Positions 28,010 to 38,444 of a stretch of DNA of 64,000 nt are shown one piece after another. The notes beneath the pieces were generated by a model. The model saw only the letters and a program-made list of their open reading frames with translations, searched no databases and was not told where the DNA came from. The stretch covers positions 1,612,001-1,676,000 of the forward strand of contig NZ_CP007151.1 in the NCBI RefSeq assembly GCF_000830985.1, given 5' to 3'. A program made the translations under genes and the position numbers. The first letter of the stretch is position 1, and every line of letters begins with the position of its first letter. Source of the DNA: Marinobacter similis. GTDB lineage: Bacteria > Pseudomonadota > Gammaproteobacteria > Pseudomonadales > Oleiphilaceae.

Positions 28010-30280
28010 TTAGGCCAAAGGCGAAAAATAAAGGTGAGCACTCTTTTTGCTGAAGTTCAGGGTGTCGCCGTTGTCGAAGCGTACCTCGAAGGCGCTTTCG
28101 TCTTCGCTGACCACGCTGCCGGCACCGAAGATGGCGTGGCTCAGGCGTTGTCGGTGCCAGAGCACGCTTGTGGAGTCGGTCTGGGTTACTTCAGAGCCGT
28201 TCAGGGAGATGCCCTCCCGTTCGGCGTAACGCAGACTCACGGGCGTGATCGGAGCCGACAGTTCGATGGCGCTGTCCGTTTTGTGGTTGCCTTCATCAAG
28301 CAGGCGCCCGAGTTCGTGGGCCAGATCGAAGCAGAATTCCTCGACAAACCGGCTCGGGCCCTGATCGCCCTCCAGGTGGGGTTGGGCACTCACCGGTCGG
28401 CTAAGCAGGTGTAACTGCTGGCGGGAACGGGTCATGGCGACGTACAGCAGGCGCCGTTCGCTTTCGAGGATCGCCCGGGCGTCGTCTTCGGCCCTTGGAC
28501 TGTAAGGCAGGTACTTTTCCTGCAGGCCGGGGATGATCACCCGTGGCCACTCCAGCCCCTTGGTGCGGTGAATGGTGGAGAGCAAAACACCGCCCTGCTG
28601 GTTCTCGCCCGCCTGCTGTTTCAATGTTTTCAGATGATCCAGGGCACCATTGGCATCCACATCCAGACTTTTCAGGTACTCGCGGAAACCATGCACGGTG
28701 TCGATGCGTTCCTCGGCGCTCTCGTGAGTCAACGCCAGGCTGCGAATGCCTTCGTACAGGTCGGTGTGCTCGGCATACCCGCTGATCAGTCCGGCCACCG
28801 GGCCCTTGTAATCGCGCAGCTGGGCCAGTACCTCGCCGAGTTTTCGAAGCTTGCGACCGGCCATGGGTGACAGAGCGTCGTAGTCCATGGCTAGCAGGCG
28901 TTCGTGCCAGTCGTTGGCGAAGCCGGACAGGAAACGGGCCAGCTGTTCCAGTTCCGGTTCTTTCAGGCCCACGTGCGGGAAACGCAGTAACTGTCGTGCT
29001 ACCTCGAGCCGGTCGGTGTCAGGCAGGTTGCTCAATCGGCCGGTCACTACCATCAGCACGGAGATGATGGCCTGAACCTCCCGGCTGAACAGGGCGCCCT
29101 TGCCGGCGTCGATGCGGTAAGGAATCTGCCGGGCCAGCAGTTTCAGCTCGATCGGCACGCTCTGGCTCCAGACCCGGAACAGAATGGCGGTGTCGCTGAG
29201 GTTTGCCTCTGGTGTCTGCTGCAGAATCCGGACAACGGCGTCGCTGTCACTGTCGACCCGGTGCAGCTCCACTTCAGTGGCGGGTGTTGAGGGGTGAGAG
29301 TGGCACAGCACATCTTTGCGACCGGTGTTGTGGCAGATCAGATGATTGGCCAGCAGGGCTACTCGGTGACCGTAGCGAAAGGTGTAGCTGAGCGTCTGCT
29401 CCAGCGGGCTCTCAAATTCGTCGCTGAACCGTTTCAGGATGAATTCCGGCTTGGCGCCCCGGAATTCGTAGATGGTCTGGTCGGGATCGCCAACCACGGT
29501 GACCCGGGCCCGGTCACCGGCCACATAGCGCAGCAGCAGATGCTGGATTTCGTTGGTGTCCTGATACTCGTCGACCAGAATAAGGTCCATCTTGTTACCC
29601 ACCAACCGCTGAAGTGGCGGATTCTGGTGAATTGCCATCACCGGCTCGTAGAGCATGTCGGCGTAGCTGATGCGGCTCTGGCTTTTGCGCCATTGTTCGA
29701 AGCTGTGGAACAGGTCGATCAGGTATCGGTGCTTGTCGGCGTACCCCAGCTCTTCGAACACGATTTCCGCTGGCGACAAGGTCGTTTTCACCAGATCAAT
29801 GAAGCCGGTGGCGGTTTCCACGAAATCCTTCTTGTTGCGGCGAATCTCGTCGGCCAGGTCCTCGGGCGCCAGGCGGCGGGTCAGTTGCCAGGCCTGGAAG
29901 CTAATTTCCTGTTCGGTCAGGATCTTGTCTGAAAAGCCCGGCAGGTAGCCCTCGCGGACGAATCGTTTGTACAGCCGTAACCCCATGGCGTGATAGGTGC
30001 GGATCTCCGGCAGTGCCAGCCCGCTCTGGTGGCAGACCTCCTGGAGTTTGCGTCCGAAATCCACCCGCGCGCTGCGGTTGAACATCAGTACCAGCATGCG
30101 ATCCGGATCGTGGCCTTGTTGCAGCAGGTAGCGAATGCGCCAGGCGAGAGTGGAGGTCTTGCCGCTACCAGCTACGGCGGTGATAACGGAGTGCTCGTAA
30201 CCGGCGGTGATGATCGCCCGTTGCTCGTCGGTGAGAAAATCTGGCAGATCGAGGGCGGCGTGTTGGGGTTTGGTTGGCAT
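28010..30280 (-). CDS. UvrD/Rep-family superfamily 1 DNA helicase
   Basis: The 756-residue intact ATP-dependent helicase has Walker A AVAGSGKTSTLAWRI (about 36-44), Walker B LVDEYQDTNEIQ, motif III DPDQTIYEFRGA, motif V STIHRTKGLEW and motif VI YVAMTRSRQQ. It is distinct from the second, true UvrD at 41.3 kb. The C-terminal SH3-like tail (FGAGSVVSEDESAFEVRF) resembles the PcrA/UvrD tail that contacts RNA polymerase. I start at ATG 30280 (MPTKPQHAALDLPDF); the longer form at 30328 adds an unlikely leader. No good SD is seen. A hairpin repeat lies about 100 bp upstream. Confidence 0.88.
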   Translation of the reverse strand: MPTKPQHAALDLPDFLTDEQRAIITAGYEHSVITAVAGSGKTSTLAWRIRYLLQQGHDPDRMLVLMFNRSARVDFGRKLQEVCHQSGLALPEIRTYHAMGLRLYKRFVREGYLPGFSDKILTEQEISFQAWQLTRRLAPEDLADEIRRNKKDFVETATGFIDLVKTTLSPAEIVFEELGYADKHRYLIDLFHSFEQWRKSQSRISYADMLYEPVMAIHQNPPLQRLVGNKMDLILVDEYQDTNEIQHLLLRYVAGDRARVTVVGDPDQTIYEFRGAKPEFILKRFSDEFESPLEQTLSYTFRYGHRVALLANHLICHNTGRKDVLCHSHPSTPATEVELHRVDSDSDAVVRILQQTPEANLSDTAILFRVWSQSVPIELKLLARQIPYRIDAGKGALFSREVQAIISVLMVVTGRLSNLPDTDRLEVARQLLRFPHVGLKEPELEQLARFLSGFANDWHERLLAMDYDALSPMAGRKLRKLGEVLAQLRDYKGPVAGLISGYAEHTDLYEGIRSLALTHESAEERIDTVHGFREYLKSLDVDANGALDHLKTLKQQAGENQQGGVLLSTIHRTKGLEWPRVIIPGLQEKYLPYSPRAEDDARAILESERRLLYVAMTRSRQQLHLLSRPVSAQPHLEGDQGPSRFVEEFCFDLAHELGRLLDEGNHKTDSAIELSAPITPVSLRYAEREGISLNGSEVTQTDSTSVLWHRQRLSHAIFGAGSVVSEDESAFEVRFDNGDTLNFSKKSAHLYFSPLA

Positions 30281-30378
30281 AGGGCGTATTGTACTGGCCA
30301 ACTGGTAGAGCGGGTACCCGTCCCGCATAATTGAAAAAACCTATTCAAAGTCATTTAACTACAACTCCGGGACCTGTC

Positions 30379-30487
30379 GCAGCCTTTTGGTTCGCTTTCC
30401 AAAACCCGCTCAAGCACGTCCATGTGACGCTTGAGCTCCGCCATCCATGGCTCCGCACAGTTTTGGAAAGCCGAACCAAAAGCCTGC
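30379..30487. repeat. Hairpin repeat element, copy A
   Basis: Inverted arms at 30379-30405 and 30460-30487 (27-28 nt, one bulge, one mismatch) flank a 54-nt core (30406-30459). The core holds two smaller hairpins with TCCA loops (CGTCCATGTG and GCCATCCATGGC). The core is identical, in inverted orientation, to that of copy C; the arms differ in sequence. It lies between the divergent helicase and DUF2237 genes. Confidence 0.85.
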
Positions 30488-30514
30488 TCACTTCTGGAGA
30501 TAGAGGACAAACCC

Positions 30515-30892
30515 ATGCAAATATCCGAATCCGTCAACGTACTTGGCGAAACCCTGGAAACCTGTGGCACCGATCCGAAAACCGGGTTCTACCGTGACGG
30601 CTGCTGCAACACCGGACCAGACGACCTGGGCTTTCACACCGTATGCGCGGTGGTTACCGATGCGTTTCTTGAATTCTCCAAAGCCAAGGGCAACGACCTG
30701 AGCACACCCCGGCCAGAATTCGGTTTCCCTGGCCTGCGGGAAGGTGACAGCTGGTGCCTGTGCGCGGCGCGCTGGCAGGAAGCCTTTGAAGCCGGCGCCG
30801 CCCCGCGGGTGCGGTTGAGGGCGACTCATCAGGCTACTCTGGAAATGTGCGAACTGAACGACCTGAAACGTCATTCGGTGGATCTCAGCTAA
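30515..30892 (+). CDS. DUF2237 family protein
   Basis: The 125-residue soluble protein matches the DUF2237 family closely: NVLGETLETC, DPKTGFYRDGCCNTG, GNDLSTPRPEFGFPGL and WCLCAARWQEA. Function is unknown; five conserved cysteines suggest metal or redox chemistry (inference). GAGG lies before the ATG. Its TAA shares one base with the tmcA ATG (TAATG), so the two genes are probably translationally coupled, which hints at a link to tRNA modification or translation. Confidence 0.88.
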   Translation: MQISESVNVLGETLETCGTDPKTGFYRDGCCNTGPDDLGFHTVCAVVTDAFLEFSKAKGNDLSTPRPEFGFPGLREGDSWCLCAARWQEAFEAGAAPRVRLRATHQATLEMCELNDLKRHSVDLS

Positions 30893-33043
30893 TGACTCCG
30901 GGTGTGCTCACGGCTGAGGAACTCGGCGCCTGGCAGTTATTCCAGCGTGGGCTGGTGCGGCGTGGTGAGCGCCGTCTTGTGCTGATTGAGGGTGGGCGCG
31001 CCCAGGCTCTGAGCTGGCTGGCGACGCTGTTGCCAGCGCTGGCCAAGGAGACTGGTGTCTGGGTGGGGGCTGACGCGGATCGGCCCGATTCAGCATTAAC
31101 ACCCATCGCATCCAAGCAAATTCGGCAATGGCTGGGCCGTGAGACTTCGGTGGTGGTCTGGGATGGCTGGCACGGCAATCCGCCAGATGCCTTTGCCGCT
31201 CTGTCGGGCACGCTGAAGGCGGGAGGCCTGCTGTTCTGGCTGATGCCGCCCCTGGATGAGTGGTCGAATTTCCCCGATCCGGATTACGCCCGAACCGGTC
31301 TGGATGACCTTCCTGAGCATCCCTTTGCCGCGCGAATGGCGGATTTGCTGGCGGCTGACTCAGAGGTAACTCGGGTAAAACCTGGCCAGTCGGCGTCAGT
31401 TGCTCTGCCCGTGCTGGCGGAACCGGATCAGCCATTTTCCGTGCAGACGACCGATGATCAGCGTGATCTGATTGATCGATTGGTGCGGTTTGGTCTGGGG
31501 CGGCGCCGCCGGCCAGTGGTTGTCACGGCGGACCGGGGCCGTGGTAAATCCGCAGCCCTGGGGATGGCCGCGGCCGAATTGCTGCGCCAGGGCCGGCGCC
31601 AGATTCTGGTAACTGCGCCGTCTCGGGACAATGTGGCGACACTGTTTCGCCACGCCCAGCACAGCCTTGGCGACGATATCCTCACAGTAACAGCGTCGAC
31701 ACTCGAAACCCGTGCGGGTGGCGGCGTGCGGTTCCTGGCTGCTCGGGATCTGCTGGCGGAGAAGCCGGAAGCCGAGGTGGTGCTGGTGGATGAGGCGGCA
31801 GCCCTGCCAGCGCCGCTGTTGAAGCAGATTTTGTTGGGTTGGCCACGGGTGGCTTTTGCGTCCACCGTGCATGGCTATGAGGGTGCCGGCCGTGGTTTCG
31901 CCATTCGTTTCCGGCAGGTTCTGGATCGGGAAACACCGCACTGGCAAGCGATGACTCTTAGCGCTCCGATTCGCTGGTCCGCCACCGATGCCCTGGAACC
32001 GTTAATCTCCCGCCTGTTCCTGCTGGCGGCTGAAAGTCCTGAGTTGGCGCCCGAGACCTTGGACGCAGCCGACGTCATTATCGAACCCATTGAGCCCCGG
32101 CACTTGGACGATCAACAATTGTCGGAGGCGTTCGGGTTGTTGGTGGACGCGCACTACCGCACTACGCCAGCGGATCTCCGGCAATGGCTGGATGCGACAG
32201 CTGTGCGCAGTTGGCGCGCCCGGGTTGGTAATACTACCGTGGGAATTCTCTGGGGTGTAATTGAGGGTGGCCTCAGCCTGAACTGGCGGAACAGGTAACC
32301 CTGGGTCAACGACGGCTTCGTGGTCACCTGTTGCCGCAATCGCTGGCCAGTCACAGCGGGTTCCCGGAAGCAGCCAGTCAGCAATGCTTGCGAATTACCC
32401 GGATTGCTGTGGCTGACCAGGCTCGTCGGCTGGGTGTTGGCCGCCGGTTGGTGGCTGCGGCAAGGCAGGCCGTCATGCAGGAAGGTCTGGATACGCTTGG
32501 CACCAGCTTTGGTGGCAGTGAGGAATTGCTGCAGTTCTGGCGTGCCTGCGATTTGGTCCCGGTGCGCCTGGGCCTGAATCAGGAAGCTAGCAGCGGCGAG
32601 TATCCGCTGCAGATGCTGGACGGCCTCAGTGCTGTCGGCCAGGAGCTGGTTGCGCGCCTGCAGCAACGCCTGGCCGAACACTGGCCAACCTTGCTGCCGT
32701 TGCCTGGCCGGCGCTGAATGCCCGGCTGGCGGCAGCCCTGAGTGCTCAGTTGCCTGCCACCAGTCGTCTCTGTGACGATGACCGGCGAGACTTGCACAGT
32801 TTTGCCCATGGCCATCGTGGCTTTCTGCTCTCGTTGCCTGTCCTGCGTAAGACCTGTGCCGTGTCGGGCGTGGCCTCCTGGCTGGAAGCCCAGGACGAAT
32901 TGCCGCTGTGGATTGCTGCCGTCCAGCAACAACAGAGCTGGCCGACGCTGCAGGGGCAGGGCCTGTGTCTGGGGCAGCGCGATGGAGAAGATCGACTGCG
33001 GGCATTGGTTCGTCAACTTCTGCAAAACGGCCCGGAGTTGTGA
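30892..33043 (+). CDS. tmcA: tRNA(Met) cytidine acetyltransferase TmcA (two frameshifts)
   Basis: TmcA makes N4-acetylcytidine at the wobble base of elongator tRNA-Met, using acetyl-CoA and ATP. Visible parts are the helicase-like ATPase (Walker A TADRGRGKSAALG; Walker B VLVDEAAALP), the GNAT acetyltransferase domain (RITRIAVADQARRLGVGRRL) and the C-terminal tRNA-binding region. Two frameshifts: near 32278 (GGLS|PELAEQVTLG, one C missing) and near 32702 (TLLPL|AWPALNARL, one G missing). The corrected length is 718 codons, against about 670 in E. coli. It overlaps the DUF2237 stop by one base. Confidence 0.88.
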
Positions 33044-33114
33044 CCCGCTCGATTTAATTCTGCCGCGCCGCTGCCCAGAATAGGCTCACTCCAAACCGAT
33101 TGAGACCGTTTGTT

Positions 33115-33810
33115 ATGGCCAAGGGAACCGGCTACTCCCGCTGTCTGTTGTTGTCCTGTGTTGTGATCTTCGCTTGGCTGTCCGGCTGCGCCACCTCCGT
33201 TGAACCCACCAATCTGACCCAGGAAACCTCTACCATTGCCGCCACGCCGTTGATGGCGGCAGCCGCCTCTGGAAACCTGGATCGGGTCGCGGCACTGACT
33301 GAAGCGGGTGAATCACTCAATACTCTGACCGAAAACGGCTCGCCACTGATGGCTGCGGTTGCGGCCAAACAAGATCGGATTGTCTGGTATCTGCTGTCGG
33401 AGGGGGCGGCGCCGGATTTGGCTGCAGTGGGTGCCCAAACGCCGTTGATGGTGGCGTCGGCGCAGGGGAGTCGGCGTCTGGTGCAATTACTGTTATCGGC
33501 CGGGGCCCAGGTTAATGCCAGCAACGCTGATGGCTATAGCCCGGTCATGCGTGCCGCTGAGCAGGGCCATTTGTCCGTGGTGAAGGTACTGCTGGCGGCG
33601 GGGGCGAACGTTAATGTCAGTCAGGGCGGTGAGTCGTTGCTGATGAAGATTGTTGGCAGTGGCGACCTGCTGACCGCAGAAATGCTGTTGGCCGCAGGCG
33701 CTGATGTGAACTATCGGTCGCCGCAAGGCCGCACGGCGCTGGATGTGGCCCGGGCCAACAACAGTCAGGATCTTGATATGTTGCTGGTCCAGGCGGGCGC
33801 CAGGCACTAA
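33115..33810 (+). CDS. Ankyrin-repeat lipoprotein
   Basis: The 231-residue protein has a lipoprotein signal: basic N-terminus, hydrophobic LLLSCVVIFAW and lipobox LSGC, so a lipid-anchored periplasmic protein. Five ankyrin-like repeats follow (TPLMAAAASGNLDRV, SPLMAAVAAKQDRI, TPLMVASAQGSRRL, SPVMRAAEQGHLSV, then a TALDVARANN ending). Ankyrin repeats mediate protein binding; the partner is unknown. ATG 33115 gives the natural signal peptide. The gene converges on the enoyl-CoA hydratase-family gene with only 3 bp between them. Confidence 0.85.
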   Translation: MAKGTGYSRCLLLSCVVIFAWLSGCATSVEPTNLTQETSTIAATPLMAAAASGNLDRVAALTEAGESLNTLTENGSPLMAAVAAKQDRIVWYLLSEGAAPDLAAVGAQTPLMVASAQGSRRLVQLLLSAGAQVNASNADGYSPVMRAAEQGHLSVVKVLLAAGANVNVSQGGESLLMKIVGSGDLLTAEMLLAAGADVNYRSPQGRTALDVARANNSQDLDMLLVQAGARH

Positions 33811-33813
33811 GCC

Positions 33814-34917
33814 TCAGCCGAGCTGCATGGGGTCGGTCTGGTCGTCCCATTCCGGTTGAAAGTGTGCCTCCACTACCTCGGCGGGAACGTCGCTAACCGA
33901 GTTGTACGACCAGATTGGTCGTTGATCCTTGTCCACCAATCGCGCCCGAATGCCTTCCGGCAGATCCGGGCGCCGAGTGCATTCCATCGCCATCGCCAAT
34001 TCCATGCGCAGCACATCCTTGAAGGACATTTGCTGGGCTTTTTGGAGTTGGCTCCAAACCAGCCAGGCCGTAACCGGGCAGCCGCTCCGCAGGTTGCTCA
34101 TGCAGGCATTCCACCATTCGCTGTCGATTTCCGCTGACAGCAGTTGGTCGACAATTTCCGGCAGTTCATCACCTGCGCTCAGCCGGGCAATGTGCTGTTC
34201 GTGCTGCTCCAGATTGCTGCGCTGAAGGCTGCGATAGTCCGGAGCATGCATCTGGCTCAACAGCCGGAACAGACGGTTGTCATCTGCGGCTGCCTGGCCG
34301 GTCCAGCGTTGGTCCTGCAAGGTGCGGAGCATGAGGTCGCGGTCTTCCGGCTGCAACACCATGTCGGCGAGGCCAATTCGAATACTGTCGGTAATGTTCA
34401 GCCGCGCCCCGGTCAGGCCCATGAAAAGACCGATCCGGCCCGGCAGGCGGTTCAGAAACCAGCTGGCGCCGACGTCGGGAAACAGTCCAATCGAGATTTC
34501 GGGCATGGCCATGGTCACGTCCGGCGTTGCCAGCCGGTAGCGGCAGGCCGACAACAGTCCGAGACCACCACCCATGACCGCACCGTGGGCTACGCCCACC
34601 ACTGGTTTCGGAAACCGGTGCAAGCTGTCGATCAGTCGGTACTCATTGGTGAAAAAGCGTGCCGGTGCATCGGGTTCGCCAGCGCCACGGATAGCGCTGT
34701 ACAGCTTGCGGATATTGCCACCGGCGCAAAACGCTCGCTCCCCTTCGCCCTGCAGCACCACCAGGCAGATCTGGTCGTCCTCCGCCCAGCCGTCGAGGGC
34801 GCATTGGAGGTCATTGACCATGGCCTCTGTGAGCGAGTTGAGTGAGGCGGGGGCATTCAGTGTCAGCAGGCCAATTCGGCCTTCCAGGCATTCAAGTTCC
34901 TGAACTGCTATGGACAT
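33814..34917 (-). CDS. Enoyl-CoA hydratase/isomerase family, probable 3-hydroxyisobutyryl-CoA hydrolase
   Basis: The 367-residue crotonase-fold protein has FCAGGNIRKLYSA (oxyanion-hole region), GAVMGGGLGLL and TMAMPEISIGLFPDVGASW. The length, the IGLFPDVG segment and the C-terminal extension fit 3-hydroxyisobutyryl-CoA hydrolase (valine breakdown) better than a plain enoyl-CoA hydratase of about 260 residues. ATG 34917 (MSIAVQELECLEG) follows GGAG; the longer form is unlikely. No other valine catabolic gene is adjacent, so the substrate is inferred from the family only. Confidence 0.82.
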   Translation of the reverse strand: MSIAVQELECLEGRIGLLTLNAPASLNSLTEAMVNDLQCALDGWAEDDQICLVVLQGEGERAFCAGGNIRKLYSAIRGAGEPDAPARFFTNEYRLIDSLHRFPKPVVGVAHGAVMGGGLGLLSACRYRLATPDVTMAMPEISIGLFPDVGASWFLNRLPGRIGLFMGLTGARLNITDSIRIGLADMVLQPEDRDLMLRTLQDQRWTGQAAADDNRLFRLLSQMHAPDYRSLQRSNLEQHEQHIARLSAGDELPEIVDQLLSAEIDSEWWNACMSNLRSGCPVTAWLVWSQLQKAQQMSFKDVLRMELAMAMECTRRPDLPEGIRARLVDKDQRPIWSYNSVSDVPAEVVEAHFQPEWDDQTDPMQLG

Positions 34918-35079
34918 TGAGGGAGTCTCCGGTGTTCGAGAATCATCTGGGCGCAAAAGCTATTGTTTTAACGCGTTTGGCTGGGCCGTGCTCTGTGTTA
35001 TAAGAACACAGCAGGTTATAAAACCAGTATCCACTACCGGTGGGCAAAAACCAAAAACGAAGAAGAGAGGGTAAAGACA

Positions 35080-35414
35080 ATGGAACTGAAACACTACGCC
35101 GTTGCGGGAATTTTTGCGCTCAGTGCCGCCATTCCGGGCTTCGCCACTGCGGCTGACGCTGCCGCAGGTAAGGCCAAGGCCGCCGTATGTGCTGCCTGCC
35201 ATGGCCAGAATGGCATTGCCAGATTCCGACTTACCCGAATTTGGCGGGCCAGAACGAACAATACCTGGTCGCTGCTATCAAAGCCTATAAGAACAAGCAG
35301 CGCACCGGTGGTCAGGCCGCCATCATGCAGGGCCAAGCCGCGGCTTTGAGCGACACGGACATTGCCAATCTGGCGGCCTATTTCGCCAGCCTGCCGGCGG
35401 ATGGCGGTAAGTAA
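35080..35414 (+). CDS. Small class I cytochrome c (one frameshift)
   Basis: The secreted monohaem cytochrome has about 111 residues after correction. A signal peptide ([20 protein letters not shown], cleaved after ATA) precedes the haem-binding CAACHGQNG. The distal Met lies in the [11 protein letters not shown] region, and the end LAAYFASLP is typical of cytochrome c4/c5-like proteins. It should carry electrons in the periplasm. The frame breaks near 35220 ([15 protein letters not shown]), where one C is missing. It is divergent from the hydrolase gene, and GAGAGGG precedes the ATG. Confidence 0.85.
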
Positions 35415-35455
35415 GGCCGCTCCACCGAGGGCTGTTTAACGGTCAGTGTGGCGGT

Positions 35456-36838
35456 TCAATCCGCCTCACTGACGATGCGATAGCTGGGGTGGTACGCCGA
35501 AGAGCCGGGCAGCTTCATCCGGTTCTGCGCCACAAACTGAGCCAGCATGGCTTCCAGGGGTTTGATCAGCGTGGGGTCGCCGGCGATTTCGAACGGTCCC
35601 CGGGCCTGAACCTGACGAATACCATCCTCTTTGACGTTACCCGCAACAATGCCGCTGAAGGCTTTGCGCAGATTCGCTGCAATCAGGTGTACCGGCTGGT
35701 CGCGGTGCAATTCCAGGTCACGCATGTTTTCGTGATTGGGGTGGAAGGGTAGCTGGAACACCGGATCGATTTTCAGCATCCAATTGAAGTAGTACGCGTC
35801 CTGCATGGCACGCCGGAAGGTTTCCACATCCTTCATACCTTTCTTCATGGTCTGGGCTACCCGCACCGGATCATCAATGATGATTTCGTACTTCTTGGCC
35901 GCTTCGTCGCCCAGGGCGTTACGAATGAACTTGTCGATCATTTCGAAGTATTCCGCGTTTTCCTGCTTGCCGGTAAAGACCACCGGGAAGGGCAGGTCGG
36001 CGTTGTCCGGGTGCAGAAGAATACCGAGGAGGTACAGGATTTCTTCAGCGGTGCCCACGCCGCCGGGGAACACGATCACCCCGTGGCCACAACGAATAAA
36101 GGCTTCAAGCCGTTTTTCGATGTCCGGCATGATCACCAGCTCGTTGACGATCGGGTTCGGCGCCTCGGCACCGATGATGCCGGGTTCGGTGATGCCGATG
36201 TAGCGTCCGTTCTTCACTCGTTGCTTGGCGTGGGCGATGGTGGCGCCTTTCATCGGGCCTTTCATGGCGCCGGGGCCACAGCCGGTGATGATGCTCAGTC
36301 CACGCAGGCCCAGTTGGTGTCCCACTTCCTTGCTGTACTGGTACTCATCGTGGCTGATGGAGTGACCACCCCAGCACACCACCAGATCCGGCTGACGACC
36401 GGCTTCCAGAACCCGGGCATTGCGCAGCACGTGGAACACCAGGTTGGTCAGGTCCTCGGGATCGTCGCGGCGGAAACCGCTGGCAGACTGGGGAATCGAG
36501 TGGGAATAGATGATGTCCCGAAGCACCGAGAACAGGTGCTCGCGGATGGCTCTCAGCATTTCTCCGTCGACAAAGGCGTGGGCCGGCGCATTGACCAGCT
36601 CCAGCTTCAGTCCGCGCGGCTGCGGCACCAGGTGCACGTCAAAGTCTGCGTGGGCTTCCATCAGGGCCTTACAGTCGTCGGTTTCTACGCCGGTGTTGAG
36701 GACCGCCAGGGCGCATTGGCGGAATAATCTGTACAGGCCGCCCTCGCTTCGGTCCTTAAGGCGATTCACCTCATGGTTGGAGAGAATTTCAAGGCTGCCT
36801 TCTGGTGATACCAAAGCATTGATGGTGGGTTCTTGCAT
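35456..36838 (-). CDS. ppnN: Nucleotide 5'-monophosphate nucleosidase PpnN
   Basis: The 460-residue intact PpnN (YgdH) resembles the E. coli enzyme in length (454). Its LOG-type core shows GGHSISHDEYQ, GCGPGAMKGPMKGA and PGGVGTAEEILYL, which bind the nucleotide phosphate and form the active site. PpnN cleaves purine and pyrimidine monophosphates to base and ribose 5-phosphate and is stimulated by (p)ppGpp in E. coli. N- and C-terminal extensions beyond the LOG fold match PpnN rather than plain cytokinin-type LOG proteins. It is divergent from thiI. Confidence 0.93.
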   Translation of the reverse strand: MQEPTINALVSPEGSLEILSNHEVNRLKDRSEGGLYRLFRQCALAVLNTGVETDDCKALMEAHADFDVHLVPQPRGLKLELVNAPAHAFVDGEMLRAIREHLFSVLRDIIYSHSIPQSASGFRRDDPEDLTNLVFHVLRNARVLEAGRQPDLVVCWGGHSISHDEYQYSKEVGHQLGLRGLSIITGCGPGAMKGPMKGATIAHAKQRVKNGRYIGITEPGIIGAEAPNPIVNELVIMPDIEKRLEAFIRCGHGVIVFPGGVGTAEEILYLLGILLHPDNADLPFPVVFTGKQENAEYFEMIDKFIRNALGDEAAKKYEIIIDDPVRVAQTMKKGMKDVETFRRAMQDAYYFNWMLKIDPVFQLPFHPNHENMRDLELHRDQPVHLIAANLRKAFSGIVAGNVKEDGIRQVQARGPFEIAGDPTLIKPLEAMLAQFVAQNRMKLPGSSAYHPSYRIVSEAD

Positions 36839-36986
36839 GAACGAAACAACTCCTGAATGTTGCCGGCCGGGCGGGGAAGGTTGCCAAACGGGCCGGTGTC
36901 TCGGCTATGCCTGATTTTGAGGCATGGTATTTAAAAGGTAGACTAAGTGCTTTAAACCTTATACGCCACTCGACAATATTCCGATT

Positions 36987-38440
36987 ATGAAATTACTTAT
37001 TCGTCCCGCCCCAGAAGTCGCTATCAAGAGCAAGCCGGTGCGCCGACAGCAGATGCGGCACCTGCGGCAGAATATCCGAAAGCTACTGGCTCGGCTGGAT
37101 AGTGCCATCGTAGTTGAGGGCACCTGGGACCGGGTAACGGTTGAGTTTCCCGATGATCGCGGTTTGTCCGGGATGGTGTTGGACGCCCTGCTGCGCATTC
37201 CCGGGATTTCCACCATTCAGGAAATTGGCGTGTTCCCGTTTGTGGATCTTGATGACATCGCGGACAAGGCGGTGGAAGCGTTTGCCGAGCGGCTGAAAGG
37301 GCAGACCTTTGGAGTTCGGGTCCGTCGGCACGGCGACCACAAATTCCGCTCCAGTGAATTGGAGCGGATTGTCGGCTCGGCTCTGATGCAGGCCTCCGAG
37401 GCCGCAGGCGTGAACCTGAAATCGCCCGATGTGGAAGTGCGGATCGAGGTGCAGGATGACCACTTTCACATCGCCCACCGCAAACACCGCGGGCTCGGCG
37501 GCTATCCCCTGGGCAGCGTCGAAACCGTGATGACGTTGATTTCCGGCGGTTACGACTCATCGGTGGCCGCTTACCTGATGATGCGTCGAGGTCTGCGCAG
37601 TCACTTCCTGTTCTTCAACCTCGGCGGTACTGCCCACGAGGTGGGGGTGCGCCAAGTGGTGCATTACCTGTGGGAGCAGTATGGCGCGTCCCACAGTGCC
37701 AAGTTTATTTCAGTGCCGTTTGATGGCGTGATTGCGGAAATCATGCGTTCGGTCAATCACCGCCATTGGGGCGTGGTACTGAAGCGCCAGATGCTGAAGC
37801 GGCCGCCGAGATCGCAAAAAAGAACAACGCCATTGGCCTGGTGACCGGCGATGCGGTGGCCCAGGTTTCGAGTCAGACCCTGAGTAACCTCAACGTGGTG
37901 GATCGCGCCAGTGACGAGGTTGTTCTGCGCCCGCTGGTGTCCATGGACAAGGAAACCATCATCAACATTGCCCGTGAGATTGGTACCGAGTCATTCGCTC
38001 GCAACATGCCGGAGTACTGCGGGGTCATCTCCCAGAAGCCGGCGACCCGCGCCAAGTTGCACAAAGTCGAAGCGGATGAGGAAGAGATGGACGCAGCGGT
38101 TCTGGCCAGCGCGGTCGAGGCTCGTGAAGAAACGGCCATCAGCCGCCTGCTGGATACCACCACCACGCCAGAAGATGTCGAGCTGGTGGAAACGCCGGGA
38201 GTGGAGGACGTGATTATCGACGTCCGTCACCCGTTCGAGGGCGAACAATCACCGCTGAAGCTGACCAATAACGAGGTGATGAAAATTCCGTTTTATAAGC
38301 TGAATCAGAGAGTTGCGGAATTGCCCGGCGACCGCCAGTACCTGTTGTACTGCGACCGCGGAGCCATGAGCCGGATGCACGCCGGCCATCTGAAGTCTGA
38401 AGGGCACGCCAACATCAAGGTTTACGCGCCCGCCTCCTGA
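36987..38440 (+). CDS. thiI: tRNA 4-thiouridine synthase ThiI with rhodanese domain (one frameshift)
   Basis: ThiI inserts sulfur at U8 of tRNA and supplies sulfur for thiazole. In order it has a ferredoxin-like region and THUMP (about 1-170), the PP-loop ATP-binding motif SGGYDSSVA (about 187-195), the AANH domain and a C-terminal rhodanese (about 385-484). Both functional cysteines are present: EYCGVISQKP (disulfide partner) and YLLYCDRGAMS (persulfide carrier). The frame breaks near 37799 (KRQMLK|AAEIAKKNN), one G missing; the corrected length is 484 residues, normal for the long form. Confidence 0.93.
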
Positions 38441-38444
38441 GCCT

